In this document: in pieces, positions 16,505 through 26,070 of the stretch
Position numbering within the stretch: the stretch's first letter is position 1
Layout: each line of letters opens with the position of its first letter
Assembly: GCF_022699665.1 (NCBI RefSeq)
Contig: NZ_JALDNB010000002.1
Coordinates: 248,001-312,000 of the forward strand
Source: Chryseobacterium aahli
Lineage (GTDB): Bacteria; Bacteroidota; Bacteroidia; Flavobacteriales; Weeksellaceae
DNA length: 64,000 bases
Direction of reading: 5' to 3'
Program-made: the position numbers and the translations under genes
The notes under the pieces: model-generated
The model's input: only the letters and a program-made list of their open reading frames with translations
Database searches by the model: none
Told to the model about the DNA's origin: nothing

Positions 16505-16885
16505 ATGAAACGAAATGCAGTAATATATTGGGTAACAACTATTTTCCTTTCTATCGGAATGTTGGCAGGTGGCATACAACAAGCTTTTCAAATTGGCGGT
16601 TATAATGAAATTGTCACTAAATTGGGTTATCCGTTATATCTTTTAACGATTTTAGGTGTATGGAAAATTTTAGGAGTAGTTGCCATTTTGCTTCCAAAAC
16701 TACCATTGGTAAAAGAATGGGCCTATGCAGGATTTTTCTTTGCAATGTCGGGAGCAGCAATTTCTCATTTGATTGTTGGGCAACCATTTACTGAAGCTCT
16801 TCCTTCAATGATACTGTTGATGGTAACGGTTCTTTCATGGATTTTCAGACCTGCTGACAGAAAATTAACTTCTATAAATTCTTAA
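16505..16885 (+). CDS. DoxX-like membrane protein
   Basis: 126 residues with four hydrophobic segments and the DoxX-like pattern (YPLYLLTILGVWKILGVVAILLP, SGAAISHLIVGQPF). It is an inner-membrane protein. DoxX relatives are linked to thiosulfate:quinone oxidation or redox stress in other organisms, but the role of this short subgroup is not known. Third gene of the ArsR operon, 7 bases after the SRPBCC gene. Confidence 0.8.
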   Translation: MKRNAVIYWVTTIFLSIGMLAGGIQQAFQIGGYNEIVTKLGYPLYLLTILGVWKILGVVAILLPKLPLVKEWAYAGFFFAMSGAAISHLIVGQPFTEALPSMILLMVTVLSWIFRPADRKLTSINS

Positions 16886-16890
16886 AAATT

Positions 16891-17472
16891 ATGCAAACCG
16901 AAGCTGAACTTTTTTTTGAAAAAGCTAAAAAATGGAATGAAGAATTTTATCTTTTAAGAGAAATTCTCCTTGAAAACAAACTGCTTGAAGAAGATTATAA
17001 ATGGATGCATCCCTGCTACACTTTTCAGGGAAAAAATGTAGTGTTGATTCATGGGTTTAAAGAATATTGTGCATTACTTTTTCACAAAGGGGTTTTGCTA
17101 AAAGATCCTGAAAACATCCTGATCCAACAGACTGAAAACGTACAATCTGCCCGACAGCTACGCTTTACAAATATTTCTGAGATTGAAGAATTAAAATCTT
17201 TGATTAAATCTTATGTGAAAGAAGCTGTTGAGATTGAAAAATCAGGTAAAAAAGTAGCTATGAAATCTGCTAAAGATTATGCAGTTCCCGAAGAGTTTCA
17301 GAAGGTTTTAGACAATGACAATGAAGCGAATAAAGCTTTTTATGCTTTGACACCGGGACGGCAAAAAGGATATTTATTTTACTTTTCACAAGCCAAACAA
17401 GCAAAAACAAGAGAAGCAAGAATCGAAAAATATTACCAAAAAATTCTGGACGGAAAAGGAATTGATGATTGA
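16891..17472 (+). CDS. DUF1801/YdeI-type protein
   Basis: 193 residues: an N-terminal DUF1801 domain (WMHPCYTFQGKNVVLIHGFKEYCALLFHKGVLL) and a C-terminal YdeI/OmdA-like tail with the hallmark FYALTPGRQKGYLFYFSQAKQ and ARIEKYYQKILDGKG. The function is not established. Last gene of the ArsR-SRPBCC-DoxX operon, 5 bases after the previous stop, in a set often found together in Bacteroidota. Confidence 0.8.
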   Translation: MQTEAELFFEKAKKWNEEFYLLREILLENKLLEEDYKWMHPCYTFQGKNVVLIHGFKEYCALLFHKGVLLKDPENILIQQTENVQSARQLRFTNISEIEELKSLIKSYVKEAVEIEKSGKKVAMKSAKDYAVPEEFQKVLDNDNEANKAFYALTPGRQKGYLFYFSQAKQAKTREARIEKYYQKILDGKGIDD

Positions 17473-17496
17473 AAATTAGGTTAAACCTTTCAGTCT

Positions 17497-19110
17497 CTAG
17501 TGCTCATTTCCTGTTACTTTCAGGTCATTCAGATCAATCTGTAATTCGGCTTTTCTGATTTCTGAATCTTCGAATTCTTTGTGTTTTCTCATTTTAAATA
17601 ATTCCTTTCTCTGGAGTGCATAAATTTCCAAAAGCAAGTGATGGTACTGCTCTACTTCCTCTTTTTTTGTGTCGCGGCATTCTACAGAATCAAAACTTTT
17701 CTGATTGTTTGAAATCTCGTTTTCGAGGCTGTTTTTGTAATATTCAATCAGATCATTTTGAGAAATTTCAGTCTGATAATTTTCATTGATATAATTTAAA
17801 CCTACTTCATCCAGACGAATCTGAATTTTTTTTCTCTGCTGATCTTCAGGAATTTTGGTATCAATTTCATTAATATTGATCCATTTAATGATTAATGGAA
17901 GCGTTAATCCTTGGAAAACCAAGGTAATGAAAATGACCACAAATGTGATGAAAATAATCATGTGTCTTTCCGGGAACAATGTTCCTTTATCATCTAAGTA
18001 AATGGGGATCGACAAAGCTGTTGCTAAAGAAACTACACCTCGCATTCCTGCGTAACTTGTAATCAATGGGCCTTTCCAACCTGGACTTGGCTCATTTTTT
18101 CTGATACTTTTAAACAGAAACCTTGGAATATGAGCAGCCGGATAGACCCACAAAAATCGTAAAGCAATTACAATTAAACTAATGATAATTCCATATTTTA
18201 AACCTTTAAAAACCAAATGACTTCCTAATCCTTGTACAATTTCGGGAAGTTCTAATCCGATGAGAATGAAGACCAATGCATTCATCACAAATATCATCGT
18301 CGTCCAGACTCCCAGCATATTTAATCTTGTGCTTCCTGTTTTGAAAAGTTCGTGTGAGCGCCATGAGATAAACAAACCACCAGTCACTACAGCCATTACA
18401 CCGGAAAAGTGAAACTGCTCAGCTGCAAGAAAAAGAATGTAAGGAGTCATTACTGTCAATGCTGCATCAATAGGAGGATTGGTGGGTAAAAAGCGGTGAA
18501 TTGCATACATAACATTTCCACCAATTATTCCTACCACAACTCCCATTCCGGCAACAAGAAAGAACTGTCCGGTTGCCTGTTGCATAGAAAATGTTCCGGT
18601 AAGAACGGCTGCCAGAGCGAAACGGAAAACAATTAAAGACGCAGCATCATTCACCAGACTTTCACCTTCCAAAATTGTTAATAATCTTTTCGGGATTTTC
18701 AAACCTTTCATTACGGTTGCAGCTGCCACTGCATCGGGTGGAGAAACGATTCCGCCTAATAAAAACCCTAAAGCCAGCGTAAATCCAGGTATCATGGATG
18801 ATGAAATATACGCAACAACAAGAGACGTGAAAAACACGAGCCCGAAAGCCAAAAGTGTAATGGGTCTTTTCCACTTCCAAAAATCTGTCCAGGAGGTATA
18901 CCAAGCCGCTTCATACAAAAGTGGTGGCAGAAAAAGAAGGAAAATAATATCCGGATCAAGCTTCAAAACGGGGATTCCCGGAATAAAACTAATCGCCAAA
19001 CCCGCAATCACTAAAAATATAGGATAAGCAACTTTTAATTTTTTTGCCAGCAAAACAAGCATCATCACGGCAAAAAGAAGGAAAAGAATAAGGAGTAAAT
19101 TGTGGTGCAT
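17497..19110 (-). CDS. Na+/H+ antiporter of the CPA1 (NhaP/YjcE) family
   Basis: A 537-residue inner-membrane exchanger. About twelve membrane segments fill residues 1-410, with PPDAVAA in GIVSPPDAVAAATVM and the transport-critical ND pair in LEGESLVNDAASLIVF. The remaining 120 residues are a charged, coiled-coil-like cytoplasmic tail rich in Glu and Lys, a usual regulatory region. It exchanges Na+ (or K+) for H+ to control pH and salt. Monocistronic and convergent with the DUF1801 operon. Confidence 0.9.
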   Translation of the reverse strand: MHHNLLLILFLLFAVMMLVLLAKKLKVAYPIFLVIAGLAISFIPGIPVLKLDPDIIFLLFLPPLLYEAAWYTSWTDFWKWKRPITLLAFGLVFFTSLVVAYISSSMIPGFTLALGFLLGGIVSPPDAVAAATVMKGLKIPKRLLTILEGESLVNDAASLIVFRFALAAVLTGTFSMQQATGQFFLVAGMGVVVGIIGGNVMYAIHRFLPTNPPIDAALTVMTPYILFLAAEQFHFSGVMAVVTGGLFISWRSHELFKTGSTRLNMLGVWTTMIFVMNALVFILIGLELPEIVQGLGSHLVFKGLKYGIIISLIVIALRFLWVYPAAHIPRFLFKSIRKNEPSPGWKGPLITSYAGMRGVVSLATALSIPIYLDDKGTLFPERHMIIFITFVVIFITLVFQGLTLPLIIKWININEIDTKIPEDQQRKKIQIRLDEVGLNYINENYQTEISQNDLIEYYKNSLENEISNNQKSFDSVECRDTKKEEVEQYHHLLLEIYALQRKELFKMRKHKEFEDSEIRKAELQIDLNDLKVTGNEH

Positions 19111-19313
19111 ATATCTTCAAAATTTGATTAATCAAAAGCATATTCAGATGAACTGACGGTTGACCACTTTAATAGAAATAGTAATGGAAGCAATACGGTT
19201 TCATCATTTATTCGCAAAACTAATTATTCTTTATTTTACAGCAAATAATTTTCATATTATAAATTCATTTGAAATTAAAATATTTTTTATAATTTTAAAT
19301 CAAACAAATTTTT

Positions 19314-19613
19314 ATGAAAATTATTTTCGGTTCACTTATCTTTCTATCAGGTTTATTATCGGCTCAAACTTCACTCATTGAGCCATTAAAAAGAGATAGT
19401 TTGGATCTTTACAAATTTAATTCACCAATTATTACTGAAACTGAACCGACTTCTATCGACAGCACTTTGGTAAAATTGTATAAAATGCCTGTTGCTAAAC
19501 CAGAAAATCCTGAACTTTATTCAAGTTTGAAAACAACGGTAAAAAGCAATACGCAATTTAAAATCCTTAATCCATTAGATTCATTAAAAACTAAAAAACT
19601 GGCAGCAAAGTAA
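19314..19613 (+). CDS. Small secreted protein, unknown
   Basis: 99 residues with a signal peptide (MKIIFGSLIFLSGLLSAQ). The mature part of about 80 residues is rich in Lys, Pro and Ser, with no recognised domain. The ATG follows a very AT-rich leader. Clean start, signal and stop support a real gene. I cannot assign a function. Confidence 0.55.
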   Translation: MKIIFGSLIFLSGLLSAQTSLIEPLKRDSLDLYKFNSPIITETEPTSIDSTLVKLYKMPVAKPENPELYSSLKTTVKSNTQFKILNPLDSLKTKKLAAK

Positions 19614-19716
19614 TTTTTTGAAGACAATTAATTGTTGATAAGATATTCTAAAATTATTGAGAAAAATGTAGAATTTATAGAGGCTGTTTTATATTTTTGT
19701 ACTCTATTTTTACAAG

Positions 19717-20163
19717 ATGACAAAAGAAGAACTGCTACATAAAGCCATAAAAATTGCTGATAAAGCACATAAAGGTCAGAAAGACAAATACCACGCTCCG
19801 TACATCGCCCACGTAATGCGTGTGATGGAATACGGAAAAACGATGGATGAGAAAATTGTAGGAGTTTTACATGACGTTGTAGAAGATAATCCTGAAGATT
19901 TCAGCCTTGCCTATTTAAGAGATGAAGGTTTTCCGGAGTATATTCTTTACGCCATAAGCTGTCTTACGAAATATGATGATGATGAAATCTATGATGACTT
20001 TGTAAAAAGAACGGAAAGATCTCCTTTGGCTGTTGCTGTAAAGTTAAATGACCTTCGTGATAATATGGATTTGCGCCGAGTAAACCGCGAATTGACATCA
20101 AAAGACATTCACAGATTCAACAAATATCTAAAAGCTTACCGTTATCTTTCTGAAAAATATTAA
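19717..20163 (+). CDS. Small HD-domain phosphohydrolase (SpoT/Mesh1-like)
   Basis: 148 residues comprising only an HD domain: His32 in YIAHVMRVM, HD at 52-53 and ED at 56-57 in VLHDVVEDNPED, and ND in VKLNDLRDN. This is the pattern of stand-alone (p)ppGpp hydrolases, but without a synthetase domain the real substrate is uncertain. A promoter-like pair lies upstream (TTG at 19667, TATTTTTG at 19692-19699, spacer 22). The stop overlaps that of the convergent DUF2490 gene by 4 bases. Confidence 0.8.
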   Translation: MTKEELLHKAIKIADKAHKGQKDKYHAPYIAHVMRVMEYGKTMDEKIVGVLHDVVEDNPEDFSLAYLRDEGFPEYILYAISCLTKYDDDEIYDDFVKRTERSPLAVAVKLNDLRDNMDLRRVNRELTSKDIHRFNKYLKAYRYLSEKY

Positions 20164-20879
20164 TCTGCTCCCGGGAAATGATATGTTTTTGTTTCCTCGC
20201 TTTTTGTTCCGTCGATGTTGATGTTTAGGGCTAAATAAATGAAGTGAACGTTTTTATTTCCTTTTGCCTCAAATTCTCTCTGCCAGAGATAACCGCCTAG
20301 AAAACCAAAATTTTCATCAACTTGATAACCAAAACCACCATATACCCTATTTCTTGCAAATGCAGGTTTTATAGGTGATACAATAAAAATCTCATCATAC
20401 ACATTGGCAAATAAAGTTCCCGGTGCAATTTTCTTAGCATTTAAAGGAACTGAAATATTCAGACGGTAACGGTAACGCATTCTTTCAGATCTTTTGTCAG
20501 TCTGGGGCTCATAAAACCACGACTTTTCCGCACGAAACCTATTTTCAAACTTTACCACCCCTCTTTTAATATCAATTACATCCTGCAACCATACACGGAA
20601 TTCTTCTTTATTAATTGCATGATCTTTATAGGTTGCATATCGACCTAAGCCGACAAACGGTTTATGATTTTTGGTCAAATTATATCCTAAACCTCCTTTT
20701 ATTTCATAATAATCAGGATAAGTGTATTCTTCGATCCCTCTGGATTGTCCTTCTGCATACAAGAAAAATTTTGGATGAAATTTATACGTTATAGTCAATG
20801 CATTAAATGAAGAAATATGTTCCTGAGCATTAAAAAAGCTCATCATCAAAACAAAACCAAGACTTGTAATAAGTTTCAT
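20160..20879 (-). CDS. DUF2490 outer-membrane protein
   Basis: 239 residues with a signal peptide (MKLITSLGFVLMMSFFNAQ) and a beta-rich mature part typical of DUF2490: RFRAEKSWFYE, RYRLNISVPL, VYDEIFIV and RVYGGFGYQV. Probably a small outer-membrane barrel. It lies 51 bases downstream of the TonB-receptor gene in the same direction, so it may be co-transcribed and serve the same uptake or envelope function. Confidence 0.75.
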   Translation of the reverse strand: MKLITSLGFVLMMSFFNAQEHISSFNALTITYKFHPKFFLYAEGQSRGIEEYTYPDYYEIKGGLGYNLTKNHKPFVGLGRYATYKDHAINKEEFRVWLQDVIDIKRGVVKFENRFRAEKSWFYEPQTDKRSERMRYRYRLNISVPLNAKKIAPGTLFANVYDEIFIVSPIKPAFARNRVYGGFGYQVDENFGFLGGYLWQREFEAKGNKNVHFIYLALNINIDGTKSEETKTYHFPGAD

Positions 20880-20930
20880 CCAAAAAATTTTTGCAAAAGT
20901 AAATGATTTAACAATGCCGTAATGTTAAGT

Positions 20931-22742
20931 TTACTTAATATTAATATTGTAAGTGAAACCAAGGTGAAACCACCTTTGAGGCATCGGTACGCCAAAAGTT
21001 TCTGTATATTTTGAATCTGTAACATTATTCACCAAAACGTAAACAGAAAAATCATTTTTATTAAAGCTTAATTTCTCATCCAAAAGGTTGTAACTTCCAA
21101 GATTTACTCGGTCATTATATCTGTAAACCAATTCGTTCGTAAAGTATTTTAAGAATTTGGTCTGTAATTTTGCGACAACCTGATGTTTCAGATTATCAAG
21201 AACATATCTGGAAAAACCATCATTGAATTCTTTAAATTTATTATCTAAATAAGTGTAACCCACAGTATATTTCATCCAATCGAAAATCTGATGACTCAAT
21301 TCAGCTTCAATACCTTTAATTTCTGTATCACCGACATTCTTTGCATACCAGATAGGATCTTGTAAAGAGTTTTTTACCCAATCGATAGCATCCGATGAGC
21401 CTCTGTAGAAACCACTTACTTTTCCTAAGATATTTTTGTTCTGATATTGATACCCAACTTCTGCATAAACTGCACTTTCAGGGAGTAAATTTTCATTTCC
21501 CTGTTCTGTTTTGCTGGTATAATATAGGTCTGTGAAAGTTGGTACACGGTGTACTTTTGAGATATTTCCGTATATTTTGTTGTTCTCGTAAAAAGAATAT
21601 CCAACATCTAATCCAGGATAAAAGAAGTTTCCTTCGTTAGAATAATTAGCCCAGGAAATTCCCGGTGTGATGTTCAGTTTTTTATCTAATAACGAAAAAT
21701 GATGTTCAAAGAAAACCTGAGAAACAAATCGTTCTCTGTGGCCTAAATTATTACTAGCCAAAAACTCTTTTCTCAACTCAACGCCCAAACCGGTGGTTCC
21801 CAAATTTGAAGTATAGCTTGAATTTACTTCTCCACCCACATTGTTTCCGATGTGCATATTTCTGTAAATCTCAGGCTTTTCTCTGTTGAAAAGATACATA
21901 TCCTGCCCTCTTCTCCAATATACATTCGAGTTTAATTTAAACTTACCAAAGCTTTGCTGATGAGACAAACTTACGATAGAAGCCTGAAGTTCTTCGTATT
22001 GTTCAGTAGCATTGGGTGAAGAATAAAAACCGTTTGCCCCGAATTTTTTCTCTGAAATACCGGCTTGTAATCTTATACTTCCGTCTTTTATTTTTAATTG
22101 ATTCTGATAGAAAACATTCTTCATTTCAAAATCTGTATTGTGTCTGTAGCCTTGCGAAGAATTTGAATTTGCCTGCAATAAATTTGAAAACTTATCATTT
22201 CCAAAATTAGCATTCAAACCAAGTCCATATGTTTCGTAATCGCCACCTTCAGCTCTTATTTTCACTCTTTTTCCTGGGTTGGCTTTCGTGATGATATTGA
22301 TGGCTCCAGCATAAGCATTCTGCCCGAAACGTCTTGCTGCAGGACCTTTGATGATTTCAATTCTTTCAACATCTTCCAAATCTACCGGAACATTCATCGA
22401 GTTGTGACCGGTCTGAGAATCATTCATTCTTATTCCGTTAAGAAGTAAAAGAACCTGCTCAAACGAACTTCCACGGAAGCCAATATCACTTTGTACGCCA
22501 TTTGCACCTCTCCTTCTGATATCCATTCCCGGAATTTGCTGAAGGATTTCGTCGATACTGGTCGCCGGGGAATTTAAAATATCTGCTTTTGTAATAACAG
22601 AAATATTTTGGTTGGCATTTTTATATGGAGTTGAAATGAATTTTCCCTGAATTTCTATTGAATCAATTTCGGTTGTTTTTTCCTGAGCGTTGATACTGTA
22701 TATCCCGGCCAGGAAAAAAACTGCGAGTAGTTGTTTGTTCAT
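20931..22742 (-). CDS. TonB-dependent receptor (BtuB/CirA-like)
   Basis: A 603-residue outer-membrane receptor. After the signal peptide (ending INAQ) comes a plug domain with SIDEILQQIPGMDIRR, RGSSFEQVLLLLNGIRMND and VERIEIIKGPAARRFGQNAYAGAINII, then a 22-strand-type barrel ending in the aromatic-rich FHLGFTYNINIK. It is shorter than SusC proteins and has no carboxypeptidase-like N-terminal domain, so it is of the metal-complex/vitamin type. No substrate-specific neighbour is present, and I see no cobalamin riboswitch upstream. Confidence 0.88.
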   Translation of the reverse strand: MNKQLLAVFFLAGIYSINAQEKTTEIDSIEIQGKFISTPYKNANQNISVITKADILNSPATSIDEILQQIPGMDIRRRGANGVQSDIGFRGSSFEQVLLLLNGIRMNDSQTGHNSMNVPVDLEDVERIEIIKGPAARRFGQNAYAGAINIITKANPGKRVKIRAEGGDYETYGLGLNANFGNDKFSNLLQANSNSSQGYRHNTDFEMKNVFYQNQLKIKDGSIRLQAGISEKKFGANGFYSSPNATEQYEELQASIVSLSHQQSFGKFKLNSNVYWRRGQDMYLFNREKPEIYRNMHIGNNVGGEVNSSYTSNLGTTGLGVELRKEFLASNNLGHRERFVSQVFFEHHFSLLDKKLNITPGISWANYSNEGNFFYPGLDVGYSFYENNKIYGNISKVHRVPTFTDLYYTSKTEQGNENLLPESAVYAEVGYQYQNKNILGKVSGFYRGSSDAIDWVKNSLQDPIWYAKNVGDTEIKGIEAELSHQIFDWMKYTVGYTYLDNKFKEFNDGFSRYVLDNLKHQVVAKLQTKFLKYFTNELVYRYNDRVNLGSYNLLDEKLSFNKNDFSVYVLVNNVTDSKYTETFGVPMPQRWFHLGFTYNINIK

Positions 22743-22770
22743 TTTTACTTTTAGTTTATTTTGCAGCCTT

Positions 22771-22800
22771 CAAAATTAGGAGACTTTATCTAAGTAACAA
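22771..22800 (-). promoter_or_regulatory. Promoter of the TonB-receptor gene
   Basis: Minus strand TTG (22800-22798), a 19-base spacer and TAATTTTG (22778-22771), an exact fit to the Bacteroidota consensus. The start codon lies about 28 bases downstream. Confidence 0.65.
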
Positions 22801-22815
22801 ATGATAGATATCATG

Positions 22816-22842
22816 AAAAAAGATGCCGCAATGTGCATCTTT
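22816..22842 (-). terminator. Terminator-like hairpin upstream of the TonB-receptor promoter
   Basis: Minus strand AAAGATGC / GCATCTTT (8 pairs, 8-base loop) followed by six T. No gene is visible upstream on this strand. The whole gap 22743-23137 (395 bases) is AT-rich and otherwise shows only the receptor promoter and, at 23113-23120, a TATTTTTG box before uvrA. Confidence 0.5.
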
Positions 22843-23137
22843 AAAGGGAATTTTAAAAAGTAAATTATCTTTTTCTCATTAAATGTGTATACAAATGTCT
22901 GAAAAACTCTCTCATTTTAACACTAATTTAATGGTACAATTTTACAATAAAAATATATATCAAACAATAGTAAAGTGTTATTAATTCTAAAAATATCATA
23001 TTGAGAGAATATCTTTTTTCTAAAGTATTTTTAGAAGCGAATTTTAAATTTTTATTATGAAATATGCTTTATTTACAGTCTATTTATTTTAATTAAATCC
23101 GTCAAAATTTCGTATTTTTGTTGGTCTTAATTTTACT

Positions 23138-25930
23138 ATGGCTCCAATTACAGAAATAGATATAAAAAAACAGGTTTTCGTTAAAAATGCACACCTTAAC
23201 AACCTGAAGCACATCGATGTATTAATTCCGAAAAATAAATTAATCGTCATCACAGGGGTTTCCGGAAGCGGAAAATCTTCTTTGGCTTTTGACACGATTT
23301 ATGCTGAGGGACAAAGACGTTATGTGGAAAGTTTGAGTTCTTACGCCCGTCAGTTTTTAGGGAAACTAGAAAAACCTAAAGTTGATGATATCAAAGGTTT
23401 AGCACCTTCGATTGCGATTCAGCAGAAAGTGATTTCTTCAAATCCGCGTTCTACGGTAGGAACTTCTACAGAAATTTACGATTATATGAAGCTTCTTTTT
23501 GCAAGAATTGGTAGAACTTTTTCTCCTGTTTCCGGCGATGAAGTGAAAAAAGATTCGGTTTCTGATGTGATTGATTACATTAAATCAGCAAAAAGCGACA
23601 CCTCATTTCTCTTAACCGCTCCTTTGGAATATGATATTGAAAATTTTACTGAAAATTTAAATATTTTAAAGCTTGCAGGTTTCACAAGATTGGAAGTAAA
23701 CGGAAATGTTGCAGGAATTGAAGATTTGGAAAGCTTCGGGTTTGCGCCTGAAAAAGGAATGGTGATCAATTTGGTCATCGACCGTTTTTCTTATGAAGAT
23801 GATGAAAGTTTTCTTCAGCGTTTGGCAGATTCCATCCAAATGGCTTTTTACGAAGGTCGTGGATATTGTTCATTAAAGAACATTGAAACAGCAGAAAGTA
23901 AAGAGTTCTCTAACAAATTTGAGCTTGACGGATTGGAATTCCTTGAACCAAACGTTCATTTTTTCAGTTTTAATAATCCTTATGGTGCTTGTCCGACCTG
24001 TGAAGGTTACGGTAAAGTAATTGGTATTGATGAAGATTTAGTCATTCCAAATAAAGCTTTGTCTGTTTTTGAAGATGCTATCGCTTCATGGAAAGGTGAA
24101 ACGATGAGCGAATGGAAGAAAGATTTCATTAAAAAAGCGAAAGACTTCCCTATTCATAAGCCTTATCATCAATTAACCAAAGAGCAGAAAAATTACCTTT
24201 GGAAAGGTGACGGAAGCAAAACGTTTCCTTCTCTGAATAATTTCTTCGCAATGCTTGAAGAAAATTTATATAAAATCCAATACCGTGTCATGCTTTCCCG
24301 TTATCGTGGGAAAACGCTTTGCCCGACTTGTGAAGGCCTTCGTTTGCGTGAAGAAACGACTTGGGTGAAAATTGACGGTCACAATATTCAGTCGATGATT
24401 GAGCTTCCTTTGGATGAATTGTCGCCAATGATTAACAGCTTACAATTGTCTCAACATGATAAAGATGTTGCGAAAAGATTATTGTACGAGATCACTACCC
24501 GACTTGAGTTTTTACTGAAAGTCGGTTTAGGATATTTATCAATTAACAGAACATCCAATACGCTTTCCGGTGGGGAAAGTCAGAGAATTAACCTTGCCAC
24601 AAGTTTGGGAAGTTCTTTGGTAGGTTCTATTTATATTTTAGATGAGCCCTCAATCGGCTTACACTCTCGTGATACTGAAAATCTGATTGGAGTTTTAAAA
24701 AATCTTCGAGATTTAGGAAATACCGTAATCGTTGTAGAGCATGATGAAGATGTGATGAGAGCCGCAGATTACATTATCGATATTGGCCCGGAAGCGGGTT
24801 ATTTGGGTGGTGAATTGGTTTTCGCAGGAGATTATAAAGAATTGAAAGATGCAGATACGCTGACTTCAAAATATCTTACAGGAAGATTAGAAATAAAAGT
24901 TCCGGAGAAACGCAGAAAAGCAAAAGAATTTATTCATATAAAAGGTGCCAGAACCAATAATCTTAAAAATATTGATGTTGATGTACCTTTAGAAAGTCTG
25001 GTGGTGATTTCAGGAGTTTCCGGAAGCGGAAAATCTACTTTGATGAAAGAAATCCTCACGAATGACATTCAGATTCAGCTTGGTATGGGCGGAAAAAAAG
25101 GTGATTATGATTCTGTGGAATTCCCGATAAAACTGGTTAAGCATATTGAATTAATCGATCAAAATCCTATCGGAAAATCATCACGTTCCAATCCTGTGAC
25201 GTATCTGAAAGCGTATGACGATATCAGAGATTTATATTCTAAACAGAAAGTTTCTAAAATGATGGGTTACAAGCCGAAACATTTTTCTTTCAACGTTGAT
25301 GGCGGAAGATGTGACGAATGTAAAGGTGAAGGGGTGATCAATGTTTCAATGCAGTTTATGGCTGATATCGAACTTGAATGTGAAGTCTGTAAAGGAACAC
25401 GTTTCAAAAACGAGATTCTTGAAGTGAGATTTGACGAAAAAAACATTTCGGATATTCTTCACATGACGGTTGATGAAGCGCTGACGTTTTTTAAAGATAA
25501 TAAAGAAGATAAAATCGTCACAAAACTGACTCCGCTTCAAGAAGTTGGCTTAGGATATTTGCAGTTGGGACAAAGCTCGTCTACCCTTTCCGGAGGTGAG
25601 GCGCAGCGTGTGAAGTTGGCTTCCTTCCTTGTGAAAGGGGTGACGACTGACAAAACCTTATTTATTTTTGATGAACCTTCAACGGGATTACATTTTCATG
25701 ATATTCAGAAATTGTTAAAATCGCTTCAGGCTTTAATCGACCTTGGACATTCAGTAATCGTCATTGAACATCAACCCGATATTATGAAATCTGCCGACCA
25801 CATTATCGACATCGGTCCGGAAGCTGGAAAATACGGCGGAGAAGTAGTTTTCGCCGGAACGCCGGAGGATTTAGCTAAAAATAAAAAATCGCATACAGCA
25901 AAATATATTAAAGAAAAGCTGGAACAGTAA
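23138..25930 (+). CDS. uvrA: Excinuclease ABC subunit A (UvrA)
   Basis: A 930-residue DNA-damage sensor of nucleotide excision repair, with two ABC ATPase modules. The first Walker A is GVSGSGKSSLAFDTIYAEGQ and the second GVSGSGKSTLMKEIL. Signatures are LSGGESQRINLA and [12 protein letters not shown], with Walker B ILDEPSIGLH and IFDEPSTGLH. Zinc-binding CxxC pairs stand at about residues 285/288, 395/398, 725/728 and 748/751. The CPxCG pair that many UvrA proteins carry about 25 residues before FSFNNPxGACPTC is absent here. A TATTTTTG promoter box lies 18 bases before the ATG, and a strong terminator follows. Confidence 0.95.
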   Translation: MAPITEIDIKKQVFVKNAHLNNLKHIDVLIPKNKLIVITGVSGSGKSSLAFDTIYAEGQRRYVESLSSYARQFLGKLEKPKVDDIKGLAPSIAIQQKVISSNPRSTVGTSTEIYDYMKLLFARIGRTFSPVSGDEVKKDSVSDVIDYIKSAKSDTSFLLTAPLEYDIENFTENLNILKLAGFTRLEVNGNVAGIEDLESFGFAPEKGMVINLVIDRFSYEDDESFLQRLADSIQMAFYEGRGYCSLKNIETAESKEFSNKFELDGLEFLEPNVHFFSFNNPYGACPTCEGYGKVIGIDEDLVIPNKALSVFEDAIASWKGETMSEWKKDFIKKAKDFPIHKPYHQLTKEQKNYLWKGDGSKTFPSLNNFFAMLEENLYKIQYRVMLSRYRGKTLCPTCEGLRLREETTWVKIDGHNIQSMIELPLDELSPMINSLQLSQHDKDVAKRLLYEITTRLEFLLKVGLGYLSINRTSNTLSGGESQRINLATSLGSSLVGSIYILDEPSIGLHSRDTENLIGVLKNLRDLGNTVIVVEHDEDVMRAADYIIDIGPEAGYLGGELVFAGDYKELKDADTLTSKYLTGRLEIKVPEKRRKAKEFIHIKGARTNNLKNIDVDVPLESLVVISGVSGSGKSTLMKEILTNDIQIQLGMGGKKGDYDSVEFPIKLVKHIELIDQNPIGKSSRSNPVTYLKAYDDIRDLYSKQKVSKMMGYKPKHFSFNVDGGRCDECKGEGVINVSMQFMADIELECEVCKGTRFKNEILEVRFDEKNISDILHMTVDEALTFFKDNKEDKIVTKLTPLQEVGLGYLQLGQSSSTLSGGEAQRVKLASFLVKGVTTDKTLFIFDEPSTGLHFHDIQKLLKSLQALIDLGHSVIVIEHQPDIMKSADHIIDIGPEAGKYGGEVVFAGTPEDLAKNKKSHTAKYIKEKLEQ

Positions 25931-25969
25931 AATACAAATAGAGCGTCAATTTGACGCTCTATTTGTATT
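25931..25969 (+). terminator. Terminator of uvrA
   Basis: A 19-base perfect inverted repeat (AATACAAATAGAGCGTCAA and its complement) around a single T, with T-rich right side. It begins directly after the uvrA stop. Confidence 0.85.
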
Positions 25970-25978
25970 TGATTTAAA

Positions 25979-26050
25979 CACTAATATCACAAATTTGACA
26001 ATTACTAAAATTAATGATTTTATATTGTTTTATTTGTGAAAAAATTAGTG
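25979..26050. repeat. Long imperfect inverted repeat
   Basis: CACTAATATCACAAAT at 25979-25994 is mirrored by ATTTGTGAAAAAATTAGTG at 26032-26050 (arms match apart from a 3-base insertion). It lies between two convergent genes and resembles a miniature intergenic repeat rather than a second terminator. Confidence 0.55.
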
Positions 26051-26070
26051 AATTTTGGGTTTTAAAAAAA

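Noticed and set aside
22743..23137. Cobalamin riboswitch before the BtuB-like receptor
   Set aside because: No B12-box-like sequence is visible, and the predicted transcript starts only about 20 bases before the ATG, leaving no room for a riboswitch.
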